In this document: piece after piece, positions 9,118-17,594 of the stretch
How positions within the stretch are numbered: position 1 is the first letter of the stretch
Layout: the number at the start of each line of letters is the position of its first letter
Notes under the pieces: generated by a model
What the model saw: the letters and a program-made list of their open reading frames with translations, nothing else
Database searches by the model: none
What the model was told of the DNA's origin: nothing
Program-made: the position numbers and the translations under genes
Origin: Parasphingopyxis lamellibrachiae
Lineage (GTDB): Bacteria > Pseudomonadota > Alphaproteobacteria > Sphingomonadales > Sphingomonadaceae
Length of the DNA: 64,000 nt
Direction: 5' to 3'
Assembly (NCBI RefSeq): GCF_003385775.1
Contig: NZ_QRDP01000004.1
Location: 1,792,957 to 1,856,956, forward strand

Positions 9118-10275
9118 CTAGCTCCAGTTCGAGCGGCAGGGAATTTTCGTGCGGTCGCAGCGGTCCGCATATTTCTGCGCGATTTCCCTGATCTCGTCGA
9201 GAAGGCCGTCATCGAGCGTGATTGGCTCAAGGCCAAGCCCCAGGAACCGGTCATTTGTGACATGCAGGTCGTTTTCATCGGCTTCATTGCGCGGATTGTC
9301 GACCAGTTCGAACCTGCTCCCGGTCTTGTCGGCAATCATCTGGGCCAGATCGCGCACCCGGTGCGTTTCGGTCATCTGGTTCAGGATATTGACGCGCTCC
9401 CCCTTTTGCGGAGGGTTGGCGATTGCAAGCTCGATGCACCGGCACGTATCCTGGATATGGATAAAGGCCCGCGTCTGTCCGCCAGTGCCATGCACGGTCA
9501 TCGGATAGTCGAGCGCCGCCTGCATGACGAACCGGTTGAGAACCGTGCCATAGTCGCCGTCATAATCGAACCGGTTGATGAGCCGCTCATCCATCTTCGT
9601 CTCTTCGGTCTGCGTTCCCCAGACAATACCCTGGTGCAGATCCGTTACGCGCACCCCGTCATTCTTGTTGTAATAGGCGAAGAAAAGTTGATCCTGCGTC
9701 TTGGTCAGATGATAGATCGACCCCGGATTCACGGGATAGAGAATTTCCTGCTCGACCGTATCGGTCTCGGTCGGGATCTGGACGGTCAGATAGCCTTCGG
9801 GAATCTTCATGCCCGCCGTGCCATAGCCATAAACCCCCATCGTCCCGAGATGGACGACATGCGCATCGCTCTTTGCCTCGACGATCGCGGCCAGGAGATT
9901 ATTGGTCGCGTTGAGATTGTTATCGACCGTGTAGCGCTTGTGGTAGCTCGATTTCATCGAATAAGGCGCAGCCCGCTGTTCGGCGAAATGGACAACCACA
10001 TCGGGGCTTTCTGCTTCGATCAGGCTGAGCAGCCGGTGATAATTTTCCGAAACATCGAAATCGTGAAAGGCGATGTCCTTGCCGCTTACCTCTTTCCAGG
10101 CTGCCAGCCGCTGATCGATCGGCGCAATGGGCGTCAGAGACTCCACGCCAAGCTCGATATCGATCTTCCGCCGCGAAAGATTGTCGATGATCGTCACATC
10201 ATACCCTCGACGCGAAAGATGCAGACTGGTTGGCCAACCACAGAAGCCATCACCGCCCAGTATGAAAATTTTCAT
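9118..10275 (-). CDS. sqdB: UDP-sulfoquinovose synthase (SQD1/SqdB-like NAD-dependent epimerase)
   Basis: A 385-residue extended SDR that in the SQD1 family converts UDP-glucose plus sulfite to UDP-sulfoquinovose, the head-group donor of the sulfolipid SQDG. The dinucleotide motif is FILGGDGFCGWPTSLHLSRR, then VTIIDNLSRRKIDIELG, a near-diagnostic SQD1 segment. The catalytic residues are visible as T145 (HLGTMGVYG) and Y188/K192 (YHLTK). I start at 10275 (MKIFILGG), where GGGATAGG precedes the ATG, rather than at 10308. No sulfolipid glycosyltransferase is adjacent, so the partner must lie elsewhere. Confidence 0.9.
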   Translation of the reverse strand: MKIFILGGDGFCGWPTSLHLSRRGYDVTIIDNLSRRKIDIELGVESLTPIAPIDQRLAAWKEVSGKDIAFHDFDVSENYHRLLSLIEAESPDVVVHFAEQRAAPYSMKSSYHKRYTVDNNLNATNNLLAAIVEAKSDAHVVHLGTMGVYGYGTAGMKIPEGYLTVQIPTETDTVEQEILYPVNPGSIYHLTKTQDQLFFAYYNKNDGVRVTDLHQGIVWGTQTEETKMDERLINRFDYDGDYGTVLNRFVMQAALDYPMTVHGTGGQTRAFIHIQDTCRCIELAIANPPQKGERVNILNQMTETHRVRDLAQMIADKTGSRFELVDNPRNEADENDLHVTNDRFLGLGLEPITLDDGLLDEIREIAQKYADRCDRTKIPCRSNWS

Positions 10276-10484
10276 CCTATCCCATCCGTTTTTCCAGTCC
10301 TGCAGCAAGGCCGGACCATAGCTGGAAACGCCCTATCAAGCGTGCCCGACAAAGCAACCGGATTACGCCGGCCATGATCAATCCGACGGCAAGAGAAAAT
10401 GGCGGCGCGATATGCGCCCGCCCCCGCAGTGCCAAACCGCGTCGATCCAGCTCACTTTACGGCCGTCGAGCGAAAAGCCGGGGC

Positions 10485-11117
10485 TCAGCTCCTGCCTATG
10501 GAGGAATAGGCCCATGGCCGCGCCTGAGCGTCGCGGTCCCGAAATGAGGCAATGGCAGACGATTGCTGCAGCGTCCGGGCGATCGGATCTAGACCGGAAA
10601 GCAGGGCCTGTTTTTCTTCGGTATCGATATCGAATCGCCACCGACCGCCGACTTCATCGCGCAGCTCCTGCTCTTCGAGATCGACGGTGAGGAACGAGCC
10701 CGGCGCCGCGCCGAGCCCCCGGGCGATCGGCTCGACCACCGCCCGGTCGAGAATGACCGGCAACACCCCATTGGCGAGGCAATTGTTGCGGAAAATCGGG
10801 TTGAAGGACGGGGTGACGATTGCCCGAAATCCGTACTCGGCGAGCGCCCAGACCGCATGCTCGCGGCTCGATCCGCAGCCGAAATTCTCCCCGGCGACGA
10901 GGATTCGGGCGTTTTTCAACGCCGCATCGTTGAGAATGAAACCGGGGTCGGGATCCCGCCCGCCGATCGCCAGATAGCGCCAACCGGCGAACAGGCCATC
11001 GGCCAGGCCCTTTTTCGAAACGCTGCGGATCTCGCGCGAGGGGATGATCGCATCGGTATCGATATTGTCGCGCATCAGCGGGACGGCAACGGCGGTGAGG
11101 GTGGTGAATGGCTCCAT
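10485..11117 (-). CDS. leuD: Isopropylmalate/dimethylmaleate-type dehydratase, small subunit (LeuD-like)
   Basis: A 210-residue swivelling-domain subunit of the aconitase superfamily. The signature ENFGCGSSREHAVWALAEYG and the start RDNIDTDAIIPSREI are those of LeuD. It pairs with the large subunit encoded immediately upstream; its ATG at 11117 comes one base after the LeuC stop, so translation is coupled. The family hydrates substituted maleates (for example 2-isopropylmaleate). No leuA or leuB is near, while a CoA-transferase and an HMG-CoA-lyase-type gene are, so a catabolic (citraconate or dimethylmaleate hydratase-like) role is inferred over leucine synthesis. Confidence 0.85.
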   Translation of the reverse strand: MEPFTTLTAVAVPLMRDNIDTDAIIPSREIRSVSKKGLADGLFAGWRYLAIGGRDPDPGFILNDAALKNARILVAGENFGCGSSREHAVWALAEYGFRAIVTPSFNPIFRNNCLANGVLPVILDRAVVEPIARGLGAAPGSFLTVDLEEQELRDEVGGRWRFDIDTEEKQALLSGLDPIARTLQQSSAIASFRDRDAQARPWAYSSIGRS

Positions 11118-11118
11118 C

Positions 11119-12522
11119 TCAGGCCGCCAATTTCCGCGGATCGGCGATATGCCCGGCCAGGGCCGAGGCGGCGACGGTCTCCGGGGAAGCAAGATGGGTG
11201 CGTGTGCCCGGCCCCTGGCGGCTTTCGAAATTCCGGTTGGTGGAGGACACGACCCGGTCCTGAGGGCCGAAGCTCTCCCCGCCCGCGAAGAAACACATGG
11301 AGCATCCCGATTCGCGCCATTCGAAACCTGCCCGTTGGAATATGCGGTGCAACCCCTCCTCCTCTGCCCGGCGCTTGACGGTGCTCGATCCGGGCACGCA
11401 GATCGCCTTCACGCCCGGCGCTACCTTGCGACCGTCGAGTATCTCCGCCGCCCGGCGCAGATCGCCGATCCGGCTGTTGGTGCAGGAGCCGATAAAGGCG
11501 GCGTCGATCGCCAGCGATTCGAGCGGCGTGCCGGGCTCCAGCCCCATATAGCGCAGCGCGCGCTCGCGGCTCTCGGCCCCGGTCTGCCCGGCGTCGTCCG
11601 CAGCAGGCACGGCGCCGTCGATTGCCACCACTTGCTGCGGCGTCGTGCCCCAGGTCACCATCGGCGCAACGCCGCTCGCATCGAAGGACAGCTCCGTATC
11701 GAATTCGGCATCGGGATCGCTACTCAGCGCGAGCCAGTCTTCCACAGCCCTGTTCCAATCGCCGCCAGCCGGCACAAAACGGCGCCCCTTCAGATAGTCG
11801 ATCGTCGCCGTATCGGGAGCGATAATCGCGCTGAATGCGGCGAATTCGGTAGCCATGTTGCAGAGCGTCAACCGTTGCTCGATATCGAGCGCTTCGACCG
11901 CACTGCCCGCATATTCGACGATATGACCGGCACCGCCCCCAACGCCAAACCGGCCGAGCAGCGCGAGAGCGAGGTCCTTTGCGGTCACACCCGGCCCAAG
12001 CCTGCCGGAAATCGTAATGCGCATGCGCCTTGGCCGTTGGACTTTAAGGGTCGAGGTTGCGAGCGCATGTTCGGCCTCGGTCGATCCGATGCCCCAGGCG
12101 AGCGCGCCCAGCGCGCCCTGCGAACAGGTATGGCTGTCCGGGCAGATCAGCGTCGTTCCCGGCAGCACGATGCCGAGTTCGGGCGACATGACATGGACGA
12201 TACCCTGATCGGGGCTGTCCAGGTCGAACAGGCGGATGCCGGCCGCCTGGGCGCCGGCGCGCGTCGTTTCGATGAATTCCGTACCCGTCGGCATCAATGT
12301 CTTGCTGGTGCGCCCCGGAAAGGTGTCGACGATATGATCCATCACCGCGAACACATGATCGGGCGCGCTGACGGGAATGTCGCGCGCGCTCAGGCTTTTG
12401 AGCGCGACGCCGCCCGTCCGTTCGTGGAGCAGGATGCGGTCGATGAGCAGAAGATCCGCGTCATCGGAGGGCCCGCCAATCGCATGGCCGTCCCAGATCT
12501 TATCGAATATCGTTCGTCCCAA
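11119..12522 (-). CDS. leuC: Isopropylmalate/dimethylmaleate-type dehydratase, large subunit (LeuC-like)
   Basis: A 467-residue Fe-S subunit, normal LeuC length. The three 4Fe-4S ligands are present in IGSCTNSRIGDL and GCSMCFFAGGE. Substrate-binding blocks include PDSHTCSQGALGALAWGIG and RNFESRQGPGTRTHL. Compared with enteric LeuC as I remember it, several loops differ (MDHIVDT for MDHNVST, GVGGGAGH for SAGGTGH), which may mean a different substrate. It lies 11 bp downstream of the CoA-transferase gene in one operon, opposite an HMG-CoA-lyase-like gene. I favour hydration of a 2- or 2,3-substituted maleate as a catabolic step; true leucine biosynthesis is the alternative. Confidence 0.88.
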   Translation of the reverse strand: MGRTIFDKIWDGHAIGGPSDDADLLLIDRILLHERTGGVALKSLSARDIPVSAPDHVFAVMDHIVDTFPGRTSKTLMPTGTEFIETTRAGAQAAGIRLFDLDSPDQGIVHVMSPELGIVLPGTTLICPDSHTCSQGALGALAWGIGSTEAEHALATSTLKVQRPRRMRITISGRLGPGVTAKDLALALLGRFGVGGGAGHIVEYAGSAVEALDIEQRLTLCNMATEFAAFSAIIAPDTATIDYLKGRRFVPAGGDWNRAVEDWLALSSDPDAEFDTELSFDASGVAPMVTWGTTPQQVVAIDGAVPAADDAGQTGAESRERALRYMGLEPGTPLESLAIDAAFIGSCTNSRIGDLRRAAEILDGRKVAPGVKAICVPGSSTVKRRAEEEGLHRIFQRAGFEWRESGCSMCFFAGGESFGPQDRVVSSTNRNFESRQGPGTRTHLASPETVAASALAGHIADPRKLAA

Positions 12523-12533
12523 GACGACCTCAC

Positions 12534-13655
12534 CTAAGCAAAATTGACGCTATTGCTTTTGTCCGCGCGCGGCAAATCCTGGCGCAGACCCATTCTCTCG
12601 CCATCGACCTCGACAGGCAGCGCGGGAAGTTTAGCCTCCGTGCCGTCGTCAAGCGTCACATCGACGAAACCGCCGCCCGCCAGCAGATGCTGGTCTTCGA
12701 GCAGATCGTCGGGCCGCATGATCGGCGCGAAGGGCAGACCGATGGATTCCAGCTTGCCGACAATCTCGTCGCGCGTCATCCCGGCGAAAAGATCGCGGAT
12801 CACGGGCAGGATGCGATCGCGCTGGCGCACCCGCTCATTGTTGAGGGCCAGCGCCGGATCGGCGGCAAATTCGTCGAGCTCCATCACTTCGCAGAACAAC
12901 TTCCACTGGGGATCGCTGACAACACCGACGAAAAGCTGTTCGTCGGCATTGGCCGTTTCGAAAACATCATAGACGGCCCAGGCGGAAACGCGCGCGGGCA
13001 TGGGCGGCGCTGACGTGCCGGTAACGGCCTTCTGCGCGATATGCTGGCCGACGAGAAAGGCCGTCGTCTCGAACAGCGAGCATTTTACCTCGCCTCCCTT
13101 GCCGGTATTGTGCCGGCGTTCCAGCGCGGCCAGAATGCCGATGACGCCGAACATGCCGCCGGTGACATCGATCACCGAAGCGCCGGCCCGCAGCGGGCGC
13201 CCGGGCGGCCCCGTCATATAGGCCAGTCCGCCCATCATCTGCGCGACCTCGTCAAGTGCCGTGCGATCCTCATAGGGCCCGGTGAGAAACCCCTTGGCGC
13301 TGCAATAGATGAGCCGGGGATTGCTCTCGGTGAAATTTTCGGGCCCGAGCCCGAGCTTGGCCAGCGCGCCGGGGCGGAAATTCTCGACCATCACATCGGC
13401 TTCGTCGATCAGCCGGCGCGCCTCGGCCTTACCCTTTTCGCTCTTGAGGTCGAGACAGACGCTGCGCTTGTTGCGATTGAACATCGGGAAATAGCCGGCC
13501 CCCGATCCCAGCAGGCGGCGCGTATGATCGCCGCCTTCCGGCTCCACCTTGATAACGTCGGCCCCCAGGTCACCCAGAATGAGGCCGATGGACGGCCCCA
13601 TCACCATATGGGTGAACTCAATCACTTTCAGCCCTTCCAGCGGCAATGTCTTCAT
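12534..13655 (-). CDS. CaiB/BaiF-type (class III) CoA-transferase
   Basis: A 373-residue class III CoA-transferase that moves CoA between carboxylates through an aspartyl-CoA intermediate. It begins LEGLKVIEFTHMVMGPSIG and LGDLGADVIKVEPEGGD, typical of the family; the predicted catalytic Asp is D135 in RTALDEVAQMMGGL. The ATG at 13655 is the first in front of the conserved start; the longer open frame up to 14312 is antisense to the next gene. It heads the operon with LeuC and LeuD and is divergent from the lyase operon across operator site A. Inferred role: activating a substituted malate for cleavage. Confidence 0.9.
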   Translation of the reverse strand: MKTLPLEGLKVIEFTHMVMGPSIGLILGDLGADVIKVEPEGGDHTRRLLGSGAGYFPMFNRNKRSVCLDLKSEKGKAEARRLIDEADVMVENFRPGALAKLGLGPENFTESNPRLIYCSAKGFLTGPYEDRTALDEVAQMMGGLAYMTGPPGRPLRAGASVIDVTGGMFGVIGILAALERRHNTGKGGEVKCSLFETTAFLVGQHIAQKAVTGTSAPPMPARVSAWAVYDVFETANADEQLFVGVVSDPQWKLFCEVMELDEFAADPALALNNERVRQRDRILPVIRDLFAGMTRDEIVGKLESIGLPFAPIMRPDDLLEDQHLLAGGGFVDVTLDDGTEAKLPALPVEVDGERMGLRQDLPRADKSNSVNFA

Positions 13656-13728
13656 TATATCCCTGCTCTTCAAACCTTGTGCGTCCGTTTGCGCCTCTCG
13701 ACACTGTCTCTCGACATCATGATCTGAT

Positions 13729-13748
13729 TTGATATAGACATAGGACAA
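13729..13748 (+). promoter_or_regulatory. Operator site A of the catabolic regulon
   Basis: TTGATAT-AGAC-ATAGGACAA; its complement reads TTGTCCTAT-N4-ATATCAA. It sits in the 112-bp gap between the divergent CoA-transferase and lyase genes, 19 bp before the lyase ATG. Four further copies occur at 18773, 19770, 27952 and 31731, each upstream of a gene of the same cluster. It forms an imperfect dyad and is more likely an operator than a promoter, since no -35/-10 spacing fits. Confidence 0.7.
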
Positions 13749-13767
13749 TAAAGCAAGCAGAGGTTTG

Positions 13768-14724
13768 ATGTCAGAAGATATTCTTGTCAGCGAAGTTGGC
13801 CCAAGGGACGGTTTACAGAGCATTTCGGCCATCATGCCGACAGCCGCCAAAAAATCATGGATCGCAGCCGAATCGGCAGCGGGCGTGCGGGAAATCGAAG
13901 TCGGCAGCTTCGTACCGGCGAAACTGCTCCCCCAGCTTGCCGACACCGCCGAGATCGTCGCCTTCGCCAAGACGATTCCCGGCCTTACCGTTGCCGTTCT
14001 GGTGCCGAATCGGCGCGGCGCGGACGATGCGATCGCGGCAGGCGCGGACAAGATCACCCTGCCGCTGTCCGTATCCGAATCGCACAGCCTGGCCAATCTG
14101 CGCCGCACCCATGACCAGGTGATCGAGGACGCCGCCGGTATCGCCGCGGCGATCGCGGCCCTGCCGGAGGGCAGCCGCCCCCATTTCGAAGGCAGCCTTT
14201 CTACCGTTTTCGGATGTACGATCGAGGGCAGCATCCCCGAGACGCAGATTCTCGACCTTGCCGAACGGCTGATGGCGGCGGGCTGCGACGAAGTCGGCCT
14301 GTCGGACACCACCGGCTATGCGGACCCGAAGGCGGTGCGGGACATGGTGAAGGCGGTGCGCGGCGCCGTCGGCGACGATGCGGTTACCGGCATCCACCTC
14401 CATAATACCCGCGGCCTTGGCCTCGCCAATGTGCTTGCCGCGCTGGAGGCAGGGCTCGATACGGTGGACAGCTCGCTCGGCGGGATCGGCGGCTGCCCCT
14501 TCGCGCCCGGTGCCAGCGGAAATATCGTGACCGAGGACCTTGTGTTCATGCTCCAGGCGATGGGTCTCAAGACCGGAATCGATCTCGACAAGCTGATTGC
14601 GGTGCGGGACATTGTCAGGGGTGCGCTGCCGGATGAAGAACTTTACGGTTTTACGCCGGATGCCGGGCTGCCGCTCGGATTTCGCGGTGAAACGGACCGG
14701 GCAAATTTGGAGACTGTAACATGA
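13768..14724 (+). CDS. HMG-CoA-lyase-family C-C lyase
   Basis: A 318-residue TIM-barrel lyase. Landmarks are VSEVGPRDGLQS at the start, the metal-binding HLHNTRGLG near residue 210 and the catalytic-Cys loop GGIGGCPFAPGASGN near 245-255. The family cleaves 3-hydroxy-3-methylacyl-CoA thioesters, for example HMG-CoA or citramalyl-CoA. Its stop overlaps the amidohydrolase start (ATGA), so it heads a four-gene coupled operon. With LeuCD and a CoA-transferase encoded divergently, cleavage of a substituted (citra)malyl-CoA to pyruvate plus an acyl-CoA is a good inference. The ATG at 13768 is preceded by AGAGG. Confidence 0.88.
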   Translation: MSEDILVSEVGPRDGLQSISAIMPTAAKKSWIAAESAAGVREIEVGSFVPAKLLPQLADTAEIVAFAKTIPGLTVAVLVPNRRGADDAIAAGADKITLPLSVSESHSLANLRRTHDQVIEDAAGIAAAIAALPEGSRPHFEGSLSTVFGCTIEGSIPETQILDLAERLMAAGCDEVGLSDTTGYADPKAVRDMVKAVRGAVGDDAVTGIHLHNTRGLGLANVLAALEAGLDTVDSSLGGIGGCPFAPGASGNIVTEDLVFMLQAMGLKTGIDLDKLIAVRDIVRGALPDEELYGFTPDAGLPLGFRGETDRANLETVT

Positions 14725-15398
14725 CGACCGGCACCAGGATGATCTGCGAGGACAAGACGGCACGCCAGCTGTTCAACGAGGTTATGGCCAATCCGGCGCG
14801 CAAGAAATTCGGGTTCGGCGAGAAGCTCGCCATCGTCAATGTCGACGTCCAGCAGGCCTATACCCGGCTCGACATGTTCAAAACGTCTTACGAGACAGAC
14901 CCGCAGCAGATCGACCATATCAACACTATCTCCCGCCTTGCCCGCGAGAGGGGAATGCCGGTCATATGGTCGCATGTCGCCTATAAAGCCGATGCGGGGG
15001 ATGCAGGAATCTGGGGCACGCGAACCGACACCGAGGATTCGCTGCAGAACATCAAATATGGCAGCGAACGCCATGCCCTCGACTCGCGCTGCGCGATCGC
15101 CGAGAATGATCTTGTCTATACCAAGCGGATGCCGAGCGCCTTTTTCGAAACGCCGCTCGCCAGCTATCTGACCTGGCACAAGGTCGATACAGTCGTCGTG
15201 ACCGGCGGATCGACCTCGGGCTGCGTGCGGGCGACCGCGGTCGACAGCCTCAGCCATGGGTATCGCACAATCGTTCCGATCGAGACCTGCGCCGACAAGC
15301 ATGAAAGCTATCACTTCGCCAACCTGACCGACCTGCAGCTCAAATATGCGGATGTCGAACCGGTGCAGGCGGTGATCGACTGGCTGGAAGCCCGCTGA
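14721..15398 (+). CDS. Isochorismatase-family amidohydrolase (maleamate/N-carbamoylsarcosine amidase-like)
   Basis: A 225-residue cysteine hydrolase. The catalytic triad is D42 (NVDVQQAY), K135 (YTKRMPSAF) and C168 (GGSTSGCVRATAVDSLSHGY). The SGCVRATA...HGYRTIVPIETCADK block is that of the N-carbamoylsarcosine amidase and maleamate amidohydrolase (NicF) group, which hydrolyse an amide to acid plus ammonia. Its start overlaps the lyase stop and its end overlaps the next start (TGATG). Placed before two CE4-type imidase/amidase candidates, it most likely removes ammonia from a ring-opened amide; substrate inferred, not seen. Confidence 0.85.
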   Translation: MTTGTRMICEDKTARQLFNEVMANPARKKFGFGEKLAIVNVDVQQAYTRLDMFKTSYETDPQQIDHINTISRLARERGMPVIWSHVAYKADAGDAGIWGTRTDTEDSLQNIKYGSERHALDSRCAIAENDLVYTKRMPSAFFETPLASYLTWHKVDTVVVTGGSTSGCVRATAVDSLSHGYRTIVPIETCADKHESYHFANLTDLQLKYADVEPVQAVIDWLEAR

Positions 15399-16327
15399 TG
15401 CGCGAAGGAGAAAAGGATCCGGGGCTTTATGATTTCCGCCCCTGGCGCGACCGCGCGAAGATCGAATGGCCGGACGGCAAGTCGGTCGCCGTCTGGGTAT
15501 CGCCGAATCTCGAATATTACGAAATAGACCCGCCGGCCAATCCCCAGCGCAAAAGCTGGCCGAAGCCGCATCCGGACATCGTGCCTTATGGCCATCGCGA
15601 CTATGCCAACCGCATCGGCCACTGGCGGATGGCCGAGGTGATGGAGAAACACGGGTTCAAGGGTTCGGTCTCGCTCTCGGTCGCGCTGTGCCAGCATCAT
15701 CCCGATGTCGTGGCCCATGCCAACGGGCTGGACTGGGAGTTTTTCAGCCACGGCATATACAACACGCGATACAGCTACGGGATGGACGAGGCGCAGGAAC
15801 GCGCGATCATCGAGGATTCGATCCGCACGGTCCGCGACGCCACCGGCCAGACGATCAAGGGCTGGCTCGCCCCGGCACTGACCCATACGCCGCGCACGCT
15901 GGACCTGATCGCCGAATATGGGATGAGCTATACCTGCGATCTCTATCATGACGACCAGCCCGGCCCCGTTCATGTCAAACAAGGCCGGCTGATCTCCATG
16001 CCCTACAGCATCGAGGTGAACGACCATTACGGCTTTTTCGTCTACAACATGTCGCCGCGCGAATATGCCGACACGCTGATCCGCCAATATGAGCGGCTGG
16101 CGGCCGAGGGCGAGCGGTCCGGCACGGTCATGTGCATTCCGCTTCACAGCTATCTGATCGGCCAGCCGCACCGCATCGGGCCGTTCGAGGAGGTGCTGAA
16201 ACATATCGCCGCGGACGGACGCGCCTGGATCACCCGGTCGGGCGACATTGCCGACCATTTCCTCGCCAATGACTATTATGACCAGGCGGCAGCCGATGCT
16301 GCCCGCTATGCGGAGCCGCAAGCATGA
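15398..16327 (+). CDS. CE4-superfamily hydrolase 1, PuuE/cyclic-imidase-like
   Basis: A 309-residue polysaccharide-deacetylase-fold protein with no signal peptide, so cytoplasmic. The usual metal-binding TFDD motif is replaced by NLEYYE, and the second motif reads FSHGIYNTRY, the form seen in the non-sugar branch (allantoinase PuuE, cyclic imide hydrolases). Other blocks are YANRIGHWRMAEVMEKHGFK, APALTHTPRTLDLIAEYG and CIPLHSYLIGQPHRIGPFEE. It overlaps both neighbours and is followed by a second copy of the same fold. Hydrolytic opening of a cyclic imide or related C-N bond is inferred from the subfamily and from the amidohydrolase next to it. Confidence 0.82.
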   Translation: MREGEKDPGLYDFRPWRDRAKIEWPDGKSVAVWVSPNLEYYEIDPPANPQRKSWPKPHPDIVPYGHRDYANRIGHWRMAEVMEKHGFKGSVSLSVALCQHHPDVVAHANGLDWEFFSHGIYNTRYSYGMDEAQERAIIEDSIRTVRDATGQTIKGWLAPALTHTPRTLDLIAEYGMSYTCDLYHDDQPGPVHVKQGRLISMPYSIEVNDHYGFFVYNMSPREYADTLIRQYERLAAEGERSGTVMCIPLHSYLIGQPHRIGPFEEVLKHIAADGRAWITRSGDIADHFLANDYYDQAAADAARYAEPQA

Positions 16328-17250
16328 GCCTCGATCCCGCCTATCTCGACTATCCCAAGCGCCGCGCCGGGATGGATCACGATCTCTACACGCCTTCCTC
16401 CATGCCCTCGCGCAAACCGATTGCCTGGCCCGGCGCGAAGGCGGTTGCAGTCACGCTGCTGGTCAATCTCGAATGGTTTCCGATCACGCCCGAAGACGCA
16501 CCCTTCCCGGCGCCCGGCCATATGGTTACGCCCTATCCCGACTATCGCCATTACACGGCGCGCGAATATGGCACGCGGGTCGGCTTTTACCGCCTGCTCG
16601 ATGCCTTTGCGAAGGCTAGTGTGCGGACGACGATAGCGGTCAATTCGGCCATTGCCGAACGCTATCCCTCGATCATCGCCGATATCCGGGCCGAGGGCCA
16701 TGAGATCATCGCCCATTCCACCGACATGAACGGCACCATCGCGACCGGAATTTCCGAAGCGGACGAACGCGCCCTTATCGTGCAAGCGCGCGATACGCTG
16801 GCCGAGGCCCTGGGCGAAGCGCCGCGCGGCTGGCAGTCGATCGCCCGTTCGCAAAGCTGGAACACCCCGCGCCTGCTGGTCGAAGAGGGGTTCGACTATA
16901 TGTGCGACTGGGTGAATGACGACCTGCCCTATCTCGCGACGACCGAAGCCGGCACGATCGTCAGCATCCCCTTCAACCATGAGCTTTCGGACCGGCAGAT
17001 GATCGCCGTGCAACAGCATTCCATGGAGAGCGCCGCGCAGCAGATCGGCGATGCCTTTGACTGGCTGGTGGCCGAAGCTGGCCGGTTCGGCGGACGCGTG
17101 CTGCCGTTCACAATCACGCCCTATATCACCGGCCTTCCCTATCGCATGGCGGCCTTCGAACAGCTGCTCGACAGGCTGGCCGGCTCGAAGCATTGCTGGT
17201 TCGCGGGCGCGGGCGAGCTTGTCGACAGCTGGCGGAGCCAATCCGGCTGA
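16324..17250 (+). CDS. CE4-superfamily hydrolase 2, PuuE-like paralogue
   Basis: A 308-residue homologue of the preceding protein, starting four bases before its end (ATGA). Shared blocks are REYGTRVGFYRLLDAFAKAS, EIIAHSTDMNGT, WQSIARSQSWNTPRLLVEEG, YMCDWVNDDLPYL and ITPYITGLPYRMAAFEQLLD. It keeps an acidic NLEWF in place of the metal-binding DD, and HSTDMN in place of the HSxxH motif. The pair may form a heteromer or act on two related substrates. It is the last gene of the operon; no signal peptide. Function beyond amide or imide hydrolysis cannot be told. Confidence 0.8.
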   Translation: MSLDPAYLDYPKRRAGMDHDLYTPSSMPSRKPIAWPGAKAVAVTLLVNLEWFPITPEDAPFPAPGHMVTPYPDYRHYTAREYGTRVGFYRLLDAFAKASVRTTIAVNSAIAERYPSIIADIRAEGHEIIAHSTDMNGTIATGISEADERALIVQARDTLAEALGEAPRGWQSIARSQSWNTPRLLVEEGFDYMCDWVNDDLPYLATTEAGTIVSIPFNHELSDRQMIAVQQHSMESAAQQIGDAFDWLVAEAGRFGGRVLPFTITPYITGLPYRMAAFEQLLDRLAGSKHCWFAGAGELVDSWRSQSG

Positions 17251-17279
17251 ACCAGTCCGGCTGACCGGCAGAGATCCGG

Positions 17280-17594
17280 CTAGCTTTCCGCCTGGGCCCG
17301 GGGATCGATAAGAATGCGCAGCACACGCATCAGCAGGGCGTCGGTCGTCTCCTGACGCTGATCGGCAACCGCGCCGTCATAGCGGATTTCACGCAGCGCC
17401 TCGACATCCTCGCCGCGCAATTTCGCAACCAGCCTTTCGAGCCTGTCGATCTTGTCATTGGCGACCGACAGCTCGACGAGCAGCGCCAGCGCGATATTGA
17501 GCGTTTCCTCCACCTCGCGGTTTTCGAGGCTCTGGGGACGGTTGCCGCGCGCTGTTTCGACCAGCGCGGCTATGGCCTGTGCCTGGTTCGTCAT
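17280..17594 (-). CDS. Small helical (coiled-coil) protein 1 of the catabolic cluster
   Basis: A 104-residue, mostly helical protein with heptad-like segments (LLVELSVANDKIDRLERLV) and a conserved-looking tail (QETTDALLMRVLRILID). The ATG overlaps the stop of the methyltransferase gene (ATGA), so both are made together. It aligns by eye with the small protein at 25177-25485: both have a helical (L/F)LEL-type start, a heptad ending in ERLx, an acidic E/D stretch and a closing (L/F)(L/K)xRV(L/M)R. I do not recognise a family. A subunit, scaffold or chaperone for a neighbouring enzyme is possible. Confidence 0.7.
   Translation of the reverse strand: MTNQAQAIAALVETARGNRPQSLENREVEETLNIALALLVELSVANDKIDRLERLVAKLRGEDVEALREIRYDGAVADQRQETTDALLMRVLRILIDPRAQAES

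Noticed and set aside
11119-12522. Calling leuC/leuD simply leucine biosynthesis
   Set aside because: No leuA/leuB nearby and the operon partners are a CoA-transferase and, divergently, an HMG-CoA-lyase-type gene; the symbol is kept for family only.
13656-14312. N-terminal extension of the CoA-transferase frame
   Set aside because: It runs antisense through the lyase gene; the family start is at Met 13655.
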